From: Acidobacteriota bacterium
GTDB lineage: Bacteria > Acidobacteriota > Holophagae > Holophagales > Holophagaceae
Assembly (NCBI GenBank): GCA_016195985.1
Contig: JACPYP010000012.1
Coordinates: 124,001 to 188,000 of the forward strand
Direction: 5' to 3'
Length of the DNA stretch: 64,000 nucleotides
Below the pieces are notes generated by a model. It did not search any database, had not been told where the DNA came from, and saw only the letters and a program-made list of their open reading frames with translations. Within the stretch, counting starts at the first letter, position 1. Each line of letters begins with the position of its first letter. Shown here piece by piece: positions 52,005 through 59,705 of the stretch. Position numbers and translations under genes: made by a program.

Positions 52005-52589
52005 TCATTTCCGGACCTCTCCCGGACCCAGGCCAAGGCGTTTGTTCTCCCTGAGGAGGCCGATGGCTTCAGCGAGCCGCTTGTCGCGGGTGTCTTCGCG
52101 CTTGGCGGAGGAAATCCAGCCCACATACCGGCGCTGATGCGATGGAGGCAGCTGCTGGAAGTGGCTCAGTGCCATGGGATCTGTCTGGACGGCGGTGATG
52201 AACCAGGCGGGGGGGAACGGTCCGGACGGCTCGTTCGAGTCCGTTTGAGCGAATCGGGCCTGATCGAGTGAGGCAAGCCCTGAAGGTGAAAGAAGGCCGG
52301 CGGCTTTCAGTTCTTTTGCGAGTGCAAGGTTGACCGAAGACCATTTCGAAGCCTTGGTGCGCGGGGAGAAGCGCTGTGCGTATTTTTCGTCGTCCATCCG
52401 CTGGCGCACGCCGTCGATCCACCCAAAGCAGATGGCTTCGCACAGGGCATCCCTGTATGTGAATGAGACCTGGCCCAAGCGCGCCTTCGTGAAAACCAGC
52501 CAGATTTCCTTCTCTTTGGCGTGATGACGCTCGAGCCAGGTGCGCCAGGCTTTGCGGTTTTTGGGTTCAAGGGTGGTTGTCAGCAGCAT
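52005..52589 (-). CDS. YdeI/OmpD-associated family protein
   Basis: 194 residues. LEPKNRKAWRTWLERHHAKEKEIWLVFTKA, YRDALCEAICFGWIDGVRQRM, YAQRFSPRTKASKWSSVNLALAKEL and HQRRYVGWISSAKREDTRDKRLAEAIGLL are the full family signature. Relatives are linked to stress or bacteriocin resistance, mechanism unknown. Its first 23 bp overlap the 3' end of the lipoprotein gene. Confidence 0.88.
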   Translation of the reverse strand: MLLTTTLEPKNRKAWRTWLERHHAKEKEIWLVFTKARLGQVSFTYRDALCEAICFGWIDGVRQRMDDEKYAQRFSPRTKASKWSSVNLALAKELKAAGLLSPSGLASLDQARFAQTDSNEPSGPFPPAWFITAVQTDPMALSHFQQLPPSHQRRYVGWISSAKREDTRDKRLAEAIGLLRENKRLGLGPGEVRK

Positions 52590-52911
52590 GATCTGGCCGA
52601 ACAGAGAGAGGATGTTTGAAGTATGAGCCGGCCGTGGCCCACTGTTCCGGAAATTCTGAAGCAGCCCGCTCCTGAAACTCGGAAAGGGGAATGCTCTTCC
52701 ATGAATGCCGGCACTGGTCCGCTGAAACAGCCTTCAGCCACATGGTCGGGCCCTTACCGTAAATACCGCCATGAAGGCTGCGGCAGGTCGAGCAGGCGTA
52801 GTAAGCCTGGACGATGGGAGGGAATGGACCGGCGTGGGGATGTCGACCGGGGCTGGCGCAGCCCAGGATCGAGAGGAAAAGAATGATGCCTTTCAAAGGG
52901 GTTCTGGCCAT
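52567..52911 (-). CDS. small putative lipoprotein
   Basis: 114 residues. The N-terminus MARTPLKGIILFLSILGCAS carries a lipobox (LSILGC), so Cys18 should be lipidated and the protein anchored to a membrane. The body holds CSTCRSLHGGIYGKGP, a Cys-X-X-Cys pair that may bind metal or a thiol partner. AGGT is seven bases before ATG 52911. No family recognised. Confidence 0.65.
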   Translation of the reverse strand: MARTPLKGIILFLSILGCASPGRHPHAGPFPPIVQAYYACSTCRSLHGGIYGKGPTMWLKAVSADQCRHSWKSIPLSEFQERAASEFPEQWATAGSYFKHPLSVRPDHAADNHP

Positions 52912-53012
52912 GGGTGACCTAAAAACGGAGCGGCCGCGCCGGGATGCTTCGCGGAATCGAGAGGGAGCCGAAGGGCCGTCGGGATCCCGGTCAAACGCAG
53001 GGTGGCAGGTAC

Positions 53013-53303
53013 TCATCGGAAAAGGCTGCCCAAGAGGGTGTAGGCAAGGAACCCGCCGACGGCGAGAGCGACCCAGAACCAGGGAGCGAAAAGGACCGGG
53101 GTGGATTTGTGCTGGAAGGTGGTGAAGCGGCTCGCGGGTTGGCCCAGCGAAGGACCTCCCAGAATCCCCATCCAGGAAGGCGTTCCGATGGAGGGCGGAA
53201 TGCCCGTCGAATCGTCCTTCACGGTGACGAGGTGTTCCTCTTGAACCTTGTTGCGAAGAGGAGTCCGGGCTTCGGGCTTGGCTGGATCACCGCCGGTTGT
53301 CAT
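53013..53303 (-). CDS. small tail-anchored hypothetical protein
   Basis: 96 residues. A hydrophilic, Pro/Thr/Gly-rich body of about 70 residues ends in one membrane helix (LFAPWFWVALAVGGFLAYTLLG). No recognisable domain and a weak ribosome site. Gene-like position between neighbours on the same strand is the main support. Confidence 0.55.
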   Translation of the reverse strand: MTTGGDPAKPEARTPLRNKVQEEHLVTVKDDSTGIPPSIGTPSWMGILGGPSLGQPASRFTTFQHKSTPVLFAPWFWVALAVGGFLAYTLLGSLFR

Positions 53304-53370
53304 GGCTGAGGCCTAGGGAATGGGATTCAGGGGAACGGCTGTTTGCGCCAGGATTCGGTGCAGGGGGCGG

Positions 53371-53889
53371 TCAGGCCCGCTCTGAACGGAGAAGGTCTTC
53401 ATAGATCGCGAGGTCTCCTGAAGAGAAGCAGCAGAACACGATTTCCCGGAATCCATCGTGAGCCTTGAGAAAGGATGAAACGGTGCTCACCGCGATTCTA
53501 GCTGCCTGATCCACCGGATAGCCATAGATGCCCGTGCTGATGCTCGGGAAGGCGATGCTTTGGATGCCGTGTCTGGATGCGACTTCGAGGGAGCGCGTGT
53601 AGCAGGACGAGAGCCCTTCGGGCTCGCCGTTCGAGCCACCGCGCCAAACGGGGCCTACTGTGTGAATGATGAACCGGGCGGGCAGTCGATAGCCCTTCGT
53701 GAGCTTTGCCTCGCCGACTTTGCAACCGCCGAGCAGGCGGCATTCGTGAACCAGCTCCGGGCCTGCGGCCCTGTGGATCGCGCCATCGACCCCGCCACCC
53801 CCCAGAAGGGACGAGTTGGCCGCATTGACAATTGCATCGACCGCCAGTGTGGTGATGTCGGCTTGCTTGGCGCAGATGGACGCAGGCAT
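53371..53889 (-). CDS. macrodomain protein, O-acetyl-ADP-ribose deacetylase-like
   Basis: 172 residues of a single macrodomain. [32 protein letters not shown] contains the ADP-ribose-binding Asn and Gly-rich loop of YmdB, and [17 protein letters not shown] the second phosphate loop. It should hydrolyse O-acetyl-ADP-ribose or remove ADP-ribose from proteins. The next gene ends six bases from its start. Confidence 0.92.
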   Translation of the reverse strand: MPASICAKQADITTLAVDAIVNAANSSLLGGGGVDGAIHRAAGPELVHECRLLGGCKVGEAKLTKGYRLPARFIIHTVGPVWRGGSNGEPEGLSSCYTRSLEVASRHGIQSIAFPSISTGIYGYPVDQAARIAVSTVSSFLKAHDGFREIVFCCFSSGDLAIYEDLLRSERA

Positions 53890-53895
53890 GTGAGG

Positions 53896-54408
53896 TCAGG
53901 CCGGATGATCCGATGTTTCACGGATTTCTTTTTCGAGGGCCGCGAACAGAAAACGCAAATAGCTGCTGTCTCCCTGCAGGACACCCAGTTCCGCAAAGGA
54001 TTTGGCGACCATGGCTCGCTGGTAGGTTCTTTCCACCAGCTCGTGAAGCTGCTCAAGGTGATTGCAGTATTCCATGTATTTTTCGCGGTTGTTCCACTGC
54101 GGCCAGGTTTTCTTGTGGAGCCGGCTGTCAAAGAAGACCGAAAGCGGGAGACTGCCGGATTCCACCTCATCGAAAGCGCTGGTGGATAATTTGCACAGCA
54201 TCTGAACGCGTATGTCTTCCTCGTATTTCCACCCGTCGTTTACCTCTGACAGAACTTCGGTCAAGAGCATGTTGTTCAGGCGGACTTCCCTCCGGATTCT
54301 GTCGCGGACGGCCAAGGTGAGGTTCTTCGCCTCCGCCGAGCGGCGGAAGGCATCGATGCCCTCTTTGATGAAGATCTCGGCCGGCTTCGTGAACAGATCG
54401 AGCAGCAT
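53896..54408 (-). CDS. hypothetical helical protein upstream of the macrodomain gene
   Basis: 170 residues, mostly helical and charged (AVRDRIRREVRLNNMLLTEVL; YCNHLEQLHELVERTYQRAM), no membrane segment. AGGTGA precedes the ATG. It ends six bases before the macrodomain start, so the two share a transcript. I do not recognise the family; a partner role with the macrodomain protein is possible. Confidence 0.7.
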   Translation of the reverse strand: MLLDLFTKPAEIFIKEGIDAFRRSAEAKNLTLAVRDRIRREVRLNNMLLTEVLSEVNDGWKYEEDIRVQMLCKLSTSAFDEVESGSLPLSVFFDSRLHKKTWPQWNNREKYMEYCNHLEQLHELVERTYQRAMVAKSFAELGVLQGDSSYLRFLFAALEKEIRETSDHPA

Positions 54409-54651
54409 GAAGTCACCTGTGGAGCGGATCGGCGCGGGGAGGTTCGGCGGACCCGGGCTTTGAACGCTGGGCCCGGAGCCCGGGCCACTCCGACGATGAC
54501 AGAGGCCGGGCTGTTTCTGGACAGGCCTCCGCGAACGGTGTCGAATGGCGGTGCGAACGGTTACAGCGGACCCATCGGAGAAGAGAGCCTGGGGGCCCGG
54601 CGTGCTGCCATCCGGCCCTCGAGTCCAACCGATGGATGGGGGTGGGCCTGG

Positions 54652-55029
54652 CTATTCGCGGGTCAGCGCTTTGCCCCAGATCTTGATGATCGCAGTGACG
54701 TTTCCGGGACGGGTAGCCGTGATCCGGATGGCGCTGGGAATGAAGCTGTTGCCTTCGTATTCCGGATCAGCTGAGTAGTGGATGGCCTGCTGCTTCTCGA
54801 CCATGGAGCGGACCGTGTCGAGATCCACATCACGCTTCATGTCGAAGGCCGATTGGGGAACGTACACCACATTCAGCGGCACGTCCTGGCCGCCGAGTTC
54901 GAGGGGCATGAGCAGCAGCTTTTGCAGTTTTCCGCGTTGATACAGTGCTTCGGCTTTGGCCAGCGTGTCCACCTTGGAGAAGTCTGGACCGGCAGGCTTC
55001 TTGTCTGTCTTCTTCAACCAACCAAACAT
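54652..55029 (-). CDS. hypothetical cytosolic protein
   Basis: 125 residues with a strong ribosome site (AAGGAGG before ATG 55029). It starts MFGWLKKTDKK, followed by VDTLAKAEALYQRGKLQKLLLMPLELGG and VPLNVVYVPQSAFDMKRDVDLDTVRSM. No motif is diagnostic. The region downstream on this strand (54409-54651) has no gene, only a GC-rich inverted pair CCCGGGCT/AGCCCGGG at 54452-54484. Confidence 0.72.
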   Translation of the reverse strand: MFGWLKKTDKKPAGPDFSKVDTLAKAEALYQRGKLQKLLLMPLELGGQDVPLNVVYVPQSAFDMKRDVDLDTVRSMVEKQQAIHYSADPEYEGNSFIPSAIRITATRPGNVTAIIKIWGKALTRE

Positions 55030-55309
55030 GGGAGTCCTCCTTGAGTTGGGCCCGTATTGGGACTGTGAGCCTGATGAAACCGTCGCTCGCCTGCACGCGA
55101 GACGCGGTAATTGACTGGTTCCTAAGCGCCGTTATCGGGCGAACCAGGCATGGCCGGGAGCGGACATGACGTTTGAGATTGAACTGGATTGGGGATAGAC
55201 GGATTATACCGGATCTTGGCGGCGCCCTGGATAGGGCGTGCCGGAGACGTCGAAGCTGAATCCTGTCTTTGAGCGGGGAGAGGCGGACTGGCCCGTGGCC
55301 ATGGCCCGG

Positions 55310-55645
55310 CTACTGGGCCTGGTCCGCCGGCTCGGCGATCAGGGCGCCCCATCGGGTGATGGCCTCCACCACGTGCTGAAATCCGCGGCCCTTGCAGGTC
55401 AGTTCGTACTCCACCTTCACGGGGGTCGTGGGGAGGACGCGGCGCACCAGGAGTCCCTGGCACTCCAATTCCTTCAAACGCGCCGACAGCACTTTCTCCC
55501 CGATGCCGGCCACGCGGGTGGCGATTTCGTTGAATCTCAGGGGCCCTTCCTGAAGGGTCCACAAAATGTGGCCCGTCCAAGGCTTGGCCAGCAGATCGAC
55601 AGTCGTCCGAAAGAGCTGGCAGCTGAGGGATTCGGAGGTGTCCAT
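55310..55645 (-). CDS. HxlR family transcriptional regulator
   Basis: 111 residues of the HxlR winged helix: LLAKPWTGHILWTLQEGPLRFNEI, GIGEKVLSARLKELECQGLLVRRV, VEYELTCKGRGFQHVVEAITRWG. The conserved N-terminal Cys (residue 9) is present and could sense electrophiles. The gene it controls is not evident; flanks on both sides are about 280-380 bp gene-free. Confidence 0.9.
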   Translation of the reverse strand: MDTSESLSCQLFRTTVDLLAKPWTGHILWTLQEGPLRFNEIATRVAGIGEKVLSARLKELECQGLLVRRVLPTTPVKVEYELTCKGRGFQHVVEAITRWGALIAEPADQAQ

Positions 55646-56028
55646 GAAGGGTCCTTGACCACAGGGGGCATCACAAAGCTATCTCGAAGAAAGTTGCTTG
55701 ACAAGGGGAAGTCATCGGAACACCATTGCTTTCGCTGGGAAATGGGCTTTCCCGGGGATAGCAAAGGGGGGTTTCGTGACTTTCGCCCATTTTTCCAGAT
55801 CTTTAGGGCAGGACTGGGCCTCCCGGCACGGCCGCATGAGCCGCGGACCAATCCCTCCCTTCCTCGGCGGCGGATGGTTCCGCCCCTTCGCATTTGAGCC
55901 GGTCCAAGCGGACTGAACCCGCCGGGGCGGTCCCGTCCCGGCCCAACCCTGACCTTCCACCCACAGCCGCCCAGATCCTGATCTGGCAGGGGCGGGACTG
56001 CCCGCCCGCGGCGCTCCAGGAGCATCCC
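55646..56028. other. 383-bp gene-free region between HxlR and DUF3187 genes
   Basis: Divergent promoter space. TTGTCA with TAGCTT at 17 bp on the minus strand (55690-55720) may be the HxlR promoter, a weak match. The rest is GC-rich with no convincing frame; nothing else is seen. Confidence 0.5.
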
Positions 56029-57099
56029 ATGCGCGCTCTGCTTGCGCTGGCCCTGGGCCTGTCTTTGCAGGCACAGGAGGGGCCCTATCCCGAAATGGGC
56101 CCCCTGCCGACTCGAAACATGTTCACCCTCCTTCAGGCCCCGATGACGTACCAGCCTGTTTCGCCACGGCCCGTCGGCGAGGGGGCGTGGAACGTCACTT
56201 TTTCCCATGTGCGGGCCAACGTGTTCGAATTCTCGGGCCTGATCAAGGACCACCCGCCCGCCTGGTTCCAGGGCCGCCGGAAGATGGATCGAGCCTCCCT
56301 GGAAGCCCTGGCCGCCGAGTATCCCGATGCTCCCTTCCTTTTCTACTTCGACGAGGAGATCGCCAGAACCACCCTGCAGGTCCGGCGGGGGCTCACTGAT
56401 CGCACGGACGTTTGGATGGAGTGGCCCATGGAGCGCCATGGCGGGGGATACCTCGATTCGGCCATCGAATCCTTCCACCGGACATTCGGGTTCGAGCAGT
56501 GGGGGCGCACCGAAACCGCCCGCGACCAGGCGGTGGTGGCCACCATCCGCCACGGCCGCCTGGACTTTGTGCGGGAAGGCCCCCAGCCGACGCGGATGCA
56601 GGATCCTCTCCTGGGCGTCGTCCACCAGATCTACCAGGGCAGGGGCTCCGGCATGAGCGTCACCCTGACCGTAAAGCCCCCCCTCGTGACCACCTACGGA
56701 TCCTACAAGGCCGGTTGGGACGTGGAGGGCGGGCTTTCCGGATGGTGGGACATCAGTCCGACGCAATCGCTCTACGCAGGGACGGCCTACACCCACCGCG
56801 GCCGGGGCAACGCCGCCTATAACGGGTTGGCCTACACATCTGATCTCGGGGCCCATCTCACCTGGCAGGGGCGGCGCGACAAGGCCGTCCAGCCCTTCGT
56901 CCAGCTCTATTTCCTCAGCGGGTTCAGCACGCCCCAACCCTTCGCCAAGCTCCACGAAGGCAGCCTGCAGCATGACATCGGATGTCATGTCCGCGTGAAC
57001 CGCCGGTCGACCCTGACCTTCCGCTACATCAACAACATCACCCACCACGAGAACACCGACGATGCCTCCTTCGGCATCAGCCTTTCCTGGCGGATCTGA
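56029..57099 (+). CDS. DUF3187 outer-membrane beta-barrel-like protein
   Basis: 356 residues. A signal peptide (MRALLALALGLSLQAQEG) is followed by alternating aromatic strands typical of an outer-membrane barrel (WNVTFSHVRANVFEF; VWMEWPMERHGGGYLDSAIESFH; FVQLYFLSGFSTPQPFAKL) and a C-terminal aromatic strand ending SFGISLSWRI. This fits DUF3187. Role unknown. ATG at 56029 has AGGAG seven bases before it. Confidence 0.85.
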   Translation: MRALLALALGLSLQAQEGPYPEMGPLPTRNMFTLLQAPMTYQPVSPRPVGEGAWNVTFSHVRANVFEFSGLIKDHPPAWFQGRRKMDRASLEALAAEYPDAPFLFYFDEEIARTTLQVRRGLTDRTDVWMEWPMERHGGGYLDSAIESFHRTFGFEQWGRTETARDQAVVATIRHGRLDFVREGPQPTRMQDPLLGVVHQIYQGRGSGMSVTLTVKPPLVTTYGSYKAGWDVEGGLSGWWDISPTQSLYAGTAYTHRGRGNAAYNGLAYTSDLGAHLTWQGRRDKAVQPFVQLYFLSGFSTPQPFAKLHEGSLQHDIGCHVRVNRRSTLTFRYINNITHHENTDDASFGISLSWRI

Positions 57100-57277
57100 C
57101 CGGGAGCCGCTGAGCTTCCATCGGGGCTTCCCGCATCCAAAAACCCAAAGCTGGATCGGGGATTATCTGGAGCCTGAAGCGACTGGGTAAAACAGCCTGG
57201 TGGCATCGCTGGAACTAGCTGATTTTAGGCTTGTAGTGAATCCATCGCTCTGCTTGAATCGAAGTTTTGGAGGCAGC

Positions 57278-57865
57278 GTGCTGTTCGAACGACAAGCCCT
57301 ATTCGTCAAGGAGCGTGTGGGGTTCCTGAAACTCACCGATGTCTATGATCTGTTGGACCCCCAGAACGGGGCCACGCTGGGCCAGGTGCGCGACGAGCCC
57401 GGCGGCGCGTTCAAGTACCTCCGCCTCATCATCAAAAAAGCCTTGCTGCCCACGACCTTCAATGTGTACGAAGGCTCCAATCCCCAGCCCAGCCTGAGCC
57501 TCGTCAAGCGCGCCCAGTTTTTCCGCGCCCGGCTGGAAGTCGTCAGCCAGGGGCGGCCCCTACTGCATCTGCGCGGCAAGCTCTTCAGCCTCCGCGGCTA
57601 CTACGATGTGCTGGACCCCGCCTCGGGCCGCGAAATCGCCCAGGTGCGGGGCGATTGGAAGGGGTGGAATTTCCAGCTGCTGACCCCGAACGGCCAGGAA
57701 GTGGGAACCATCACCAAGAAGTGGGCAGGCATGGGCAAGGAACTGTTCACCTCCGCCGACAATTACATCGTCGCGCTCGGCCCCGCCGCAGGCAGCCTCC
57801 CCAAGGCCCTGGAAAGCCTGCTGGCCGTCAGCATCGCCATCGATTCAATCCACAAGGAAAAGTAG
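57278..57865 (+). CDS. LURP-one/phospholipid-scramblase-like (tubby-fold) protein
   Basis: 195 residues. The repeat of beta-hairpins (FERQALFVKERVGFLKLTDVYDLLDP; LHLRGKLFSLRGYYDVLDPASGREIAQVRG; TPNGQEVGTITKKWAGMGKELFTSADNYIV) is the LOR/DUF567 tubby-like barrel with its closing helix (LESLLAVSIAIDSIHKEK). Such proteins may bind lipid or phosphoinositide-like ligands. GTG at 57278 with GGAGG ahead is preferred over an upstream ATG at 57200 lacking a ribosome site. Confidence 0.82.
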   Translation: MLFERQALFVKERVGFLKLTDVYDLLDPQNGATLGQVRDEPGGAFKYLRLIIKKALLPTTFNVYEGSNPQPSLSLVKRAQFFRARLEVVSQGRPLLHLRGKLFSLRGYYDVLDPASGREIAQVRGDWKGWNFQLLTPNGQEVGTITKKWAGMGKELFTSADNYIVALGPAAGSLPKALESLLAVSIAIDSIHKEK

Positions 57866-57875
57866 CCGGTCCAGC

Positions 57876-57917
57876 CTCCGCCCAGCTTCAAGGCCTTCGC
57901 GTCTTGGCTGGGCGGAG
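57876..57917. terminator. GC hairpin between convergent genes
   Basis: CTCCGCCCAGC (57876-57886) pairs exactly with GCTGGGCGGAG (57907-57917) around a 20-base loop, 11 bp after the stop of the LOR gene and before the convergent VOC gene. There is no T run, so it may stop transcription only in part. Confidence 0.5.
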
Positions 57918-58024
57918 CCGTTCCCTCCCCTCTGAACCTGGACAGGCCCAAGGAGCCCGGGAAGCAAGATCTTGAAAAAGCGGGAGCCAGGTGGGACCTG
58001 TCCGCGCGTGAATTGCCGGAATCG

Positions 58025-58426
58025 CTAGGGTGCCGGCTGGGAAACCATGTGGAGCAATCCCCACCCATGCCCGTCCGGGTCGACGAAACTGTGCGTGTAC
58101 ATGAACCCGAAGTCCTCGGGCTTATCGTAGGTGGCACCTCCGGCCGCAAGGGCCTTCGCAACCAACTCATCCACGCGTTCCCGGCTGTCGCAGCTGAGAG
58201 AGATCAGCACTTCGACGGCCTGGCTGGTATCGCAAATGGCTTTGGGCGTGAACTCGCGGAACTTGGCATGGGTGCCCAACATGACAGAAATCGCATCGTT
58301 GATCACGATGCACGCGGCCGTATCGTCGCTGAATTGCGGGTCGTGGGTGAAGCCGAGCGCCTCGAAGAACGTGATCGACCGGTGGAGATCAGCGACCGGG
58401 AGCGTCAAGAAAACCTGATTGATCAT
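58025..58426 (-). CDS. VOC (glyoxalase/bleomycin-resistance) family protein
   Basis: 133 residues: MINQVFLTLPVADLHRSITFFEALGFT, TAACIVINDAISVMLGTHAKF, and HSFVDPDGHGWGLLHM with the usual metal-ligand positions of the vicinal-oxygen-chelate fold. Close in layout to lactoylglutathione-lyase-like proteins of the YP_ type; substrate unknown. AAAGGAG precedes ATG 58426. Confidence 0.88.
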   Translation of the reverse strand: MINQVFLTLPVADLHRSITFFEALGFTHDPQFSDDTAACIVINDAISVMLGTHAKFREFTPKAICDTSQAVEVLISLSCDSRERVDELVAKALAAGGATYDKPEDFGFMYTHSFVDPDGHGWGLLHMVSQPAP

Positions 58427-58529
58427 GCCGATCTCCTTTACTTGGATGCGCATGAGGATGGTTTTGCGGGCGGATGAAGGAAATCTGGCGCACGGGCCTG
58501 CTCCTAGAGGATGAGCGGAGCCCCTGTGG

Positions 58530-58946
58530 TCATGATGTAACCCTGGTGTAGGTGAGTACGTGATGGGCCAACAGACCTGAAGTGGAACCGATGGATTCTA
58601 CCGTTCCGTACGCTGTTCGTTTGCCAATCTTCAGGATACGAGCTGTGCACAGGAAGTCTTCCTGGCGACCACTGCGAAGGAAGGCGGTTTTCATGTCCGA
58701 CGTGACCCACTGTTCCTCTGTTCCACGATGGGTCATGATCGCGAGCCACATGGCCACATCGGCGGCCCCCATGACTGTCATCCCACTTACGATGCCTCCT
58801 GGGCGCTCAAGGTTGCTGGAAAATGGGACACGAAGGTTGCACTCACCCAATGCGCACGACTCGACCCTGAATCCGTAAGGCCGAAGGAATGCTGTTCGCT
58901 CTATGACTGCAGCGAGTTCAGCGGCGGAGGTTCGGATGTTTGTCAC
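58530..58946 (-). CDS. PaaI-type hotdog thioesterase
   Basis: 138 residues. The hotdog core reads RPYGFRVESCALGECNLRVPFSSNLERPGGIVSGMTVMGAADVAMW, with the central helix after the GG(I)VSG motif, then AFLRSGRQEDFLCTARILKIGKRTAYGTVES. It should hydrolyse an acyl-CoA. The start is uncertain: GTG 58946 has no ribosome site, and the open frame extends to 59243. It may be translated from a leaderless or distant start. Confidence 0.75.
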   Translation of the reverse strand: MTNIRTSAAELAAVIERTAFLRPYGFRVESCALGECNLRVPFSSNLERPGGIVSGMTVMGAADVAMWLAIMTHRGTEEQWVTSDMKTAFLRSGRQEDFLCTARILKIGKRTAYGTVESIGSTSGLLAHHVLTYTRVTS

Positions 58947-59076
58947 CGTGAGCAGCCAAAAGAAACCAAACAGCCCCGTCTGCACCGAGGTAATGAACGA
59001 AGTCGAGAAAGCAGGGAAATGAGAACGGAAAGCAAGGCCGGCGGGGTCCGAATTGAGGGGAAGGTCAGGCGTTAGT

Positions 59077-59499
59077 TTAGCAAACGCTTCGAAGGGTGTT
59101 GAGGTGGTTTTGGCATTCCTGAACCCCTTCATTGACTCTGGACTTCGTATAGAGGCCGTGTGCCTCTTGCCACGATTCGATGGCTCGGCTGGTCTCACCC
59201 AAACCCTCATGGACCAGGGCATGGACTCGCAGGGCATTTGCAAGGTTAAGCGGGTGGTCTTCGTTCAGAAGCCGGCAGAGCGCTACCGCCTCCACAATGA
59301 CTTCGTCGGCTTCCATGAAATTGCCCAGTTCTTGCTGAAGGTCACCAAGGTGCCTCAGTGCGAAGGCCAGCAGGTCGTTCTTCGATGCATCACGAGCCAG
59401 TGATGCGGCCAGGCTGTAATCTTTGAGCGCATCAGAAAGCCTTCCTGAACGGCGAGCTTCACGTGCACGGGCGACGGCCTTCTCGAATTCCGCGGTCAT
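59077..59499 (-). CDS. small TPR protein
   Basis: 140 residues of tetratricopeptide-like helices: AREARRSGRLSDALKDYSLAASLARD, ALRHLGDLQQELGNFMEADEVIVEAVAL, ALRVHALVHEGLGETSRAIESWQEAHGLY. It likely binds another protein. GGAGG precedes ATG 59499. Its ends abut GTTAGGC (upstream on this strand, 59522-59516) and CTAACGCC (after the stop), so it sits like a cassette between core-site-like heptamers. Confidence 0.82.
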   Translation of the reverse strand: MTAEFEKAVARAREARRSGRLSDALKDYSLAASLARDASKNDLLAFALRHLGDLQQELGNFMEADEVIVEAVALCRLLNEDHPLNLANALRVHALVHEGLGETSRAIESWQEAHGLYTKSRVNEGVQECQNHLNTLRSVC

Positions 59500-59513
59500 G
59501 TTGGCCTCCACAG

Positions 59514-59622
59514 ATGCCTAACAATAAGGCTACCTGAACGCTTGTGGCATCAATCTGACCGCATGGCGATGAGGGCTAATGGGCTTGATTCCGACCACGA
59601 ATGCCAAGAGGGGGTTGGGCAT
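59514..59622. repeat. attC-like imperfect inverted repeat
   Basis: ATGCCTAAC (59514-59522) and GTTGGGCAT (59614-59622) are inverted with one mismatch and resemble integron R'' and R' core sites (RYYYAAC/GTTRRRY). The inner arms are also partly complementary (GCTTGTGGCATCAATC near 59540 against GATTCCGACCACGAATGC near 59588). The total of 109 bp lies in the range of attC sites. No integrase gene is in the window, so this is a tentative relic. Confidence 0.35.
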
Positions 59623-59705
59623 TGTGACGGTTCGAGGTTGATTTTTCACCGCGAAGTCACCAGATGGGCCTCAGCTGATGCAGGCATTCTGACGAAAACG
59701 GAGTC

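Noticed and set aside
54452-54484. CCCGGGCT/AGCCCGGG inverted pair as a terminator
   Set aside because: Long 17-base loop and no T run on either strand; reported only as a note under the neighbouring gene.
55130-55160. CTGGTTC/GAACCAG hairpin as an attC site
   Set aside because: Arms are only 7 bp and no RYYYAAC/GTTRRRY core heptamers are present.
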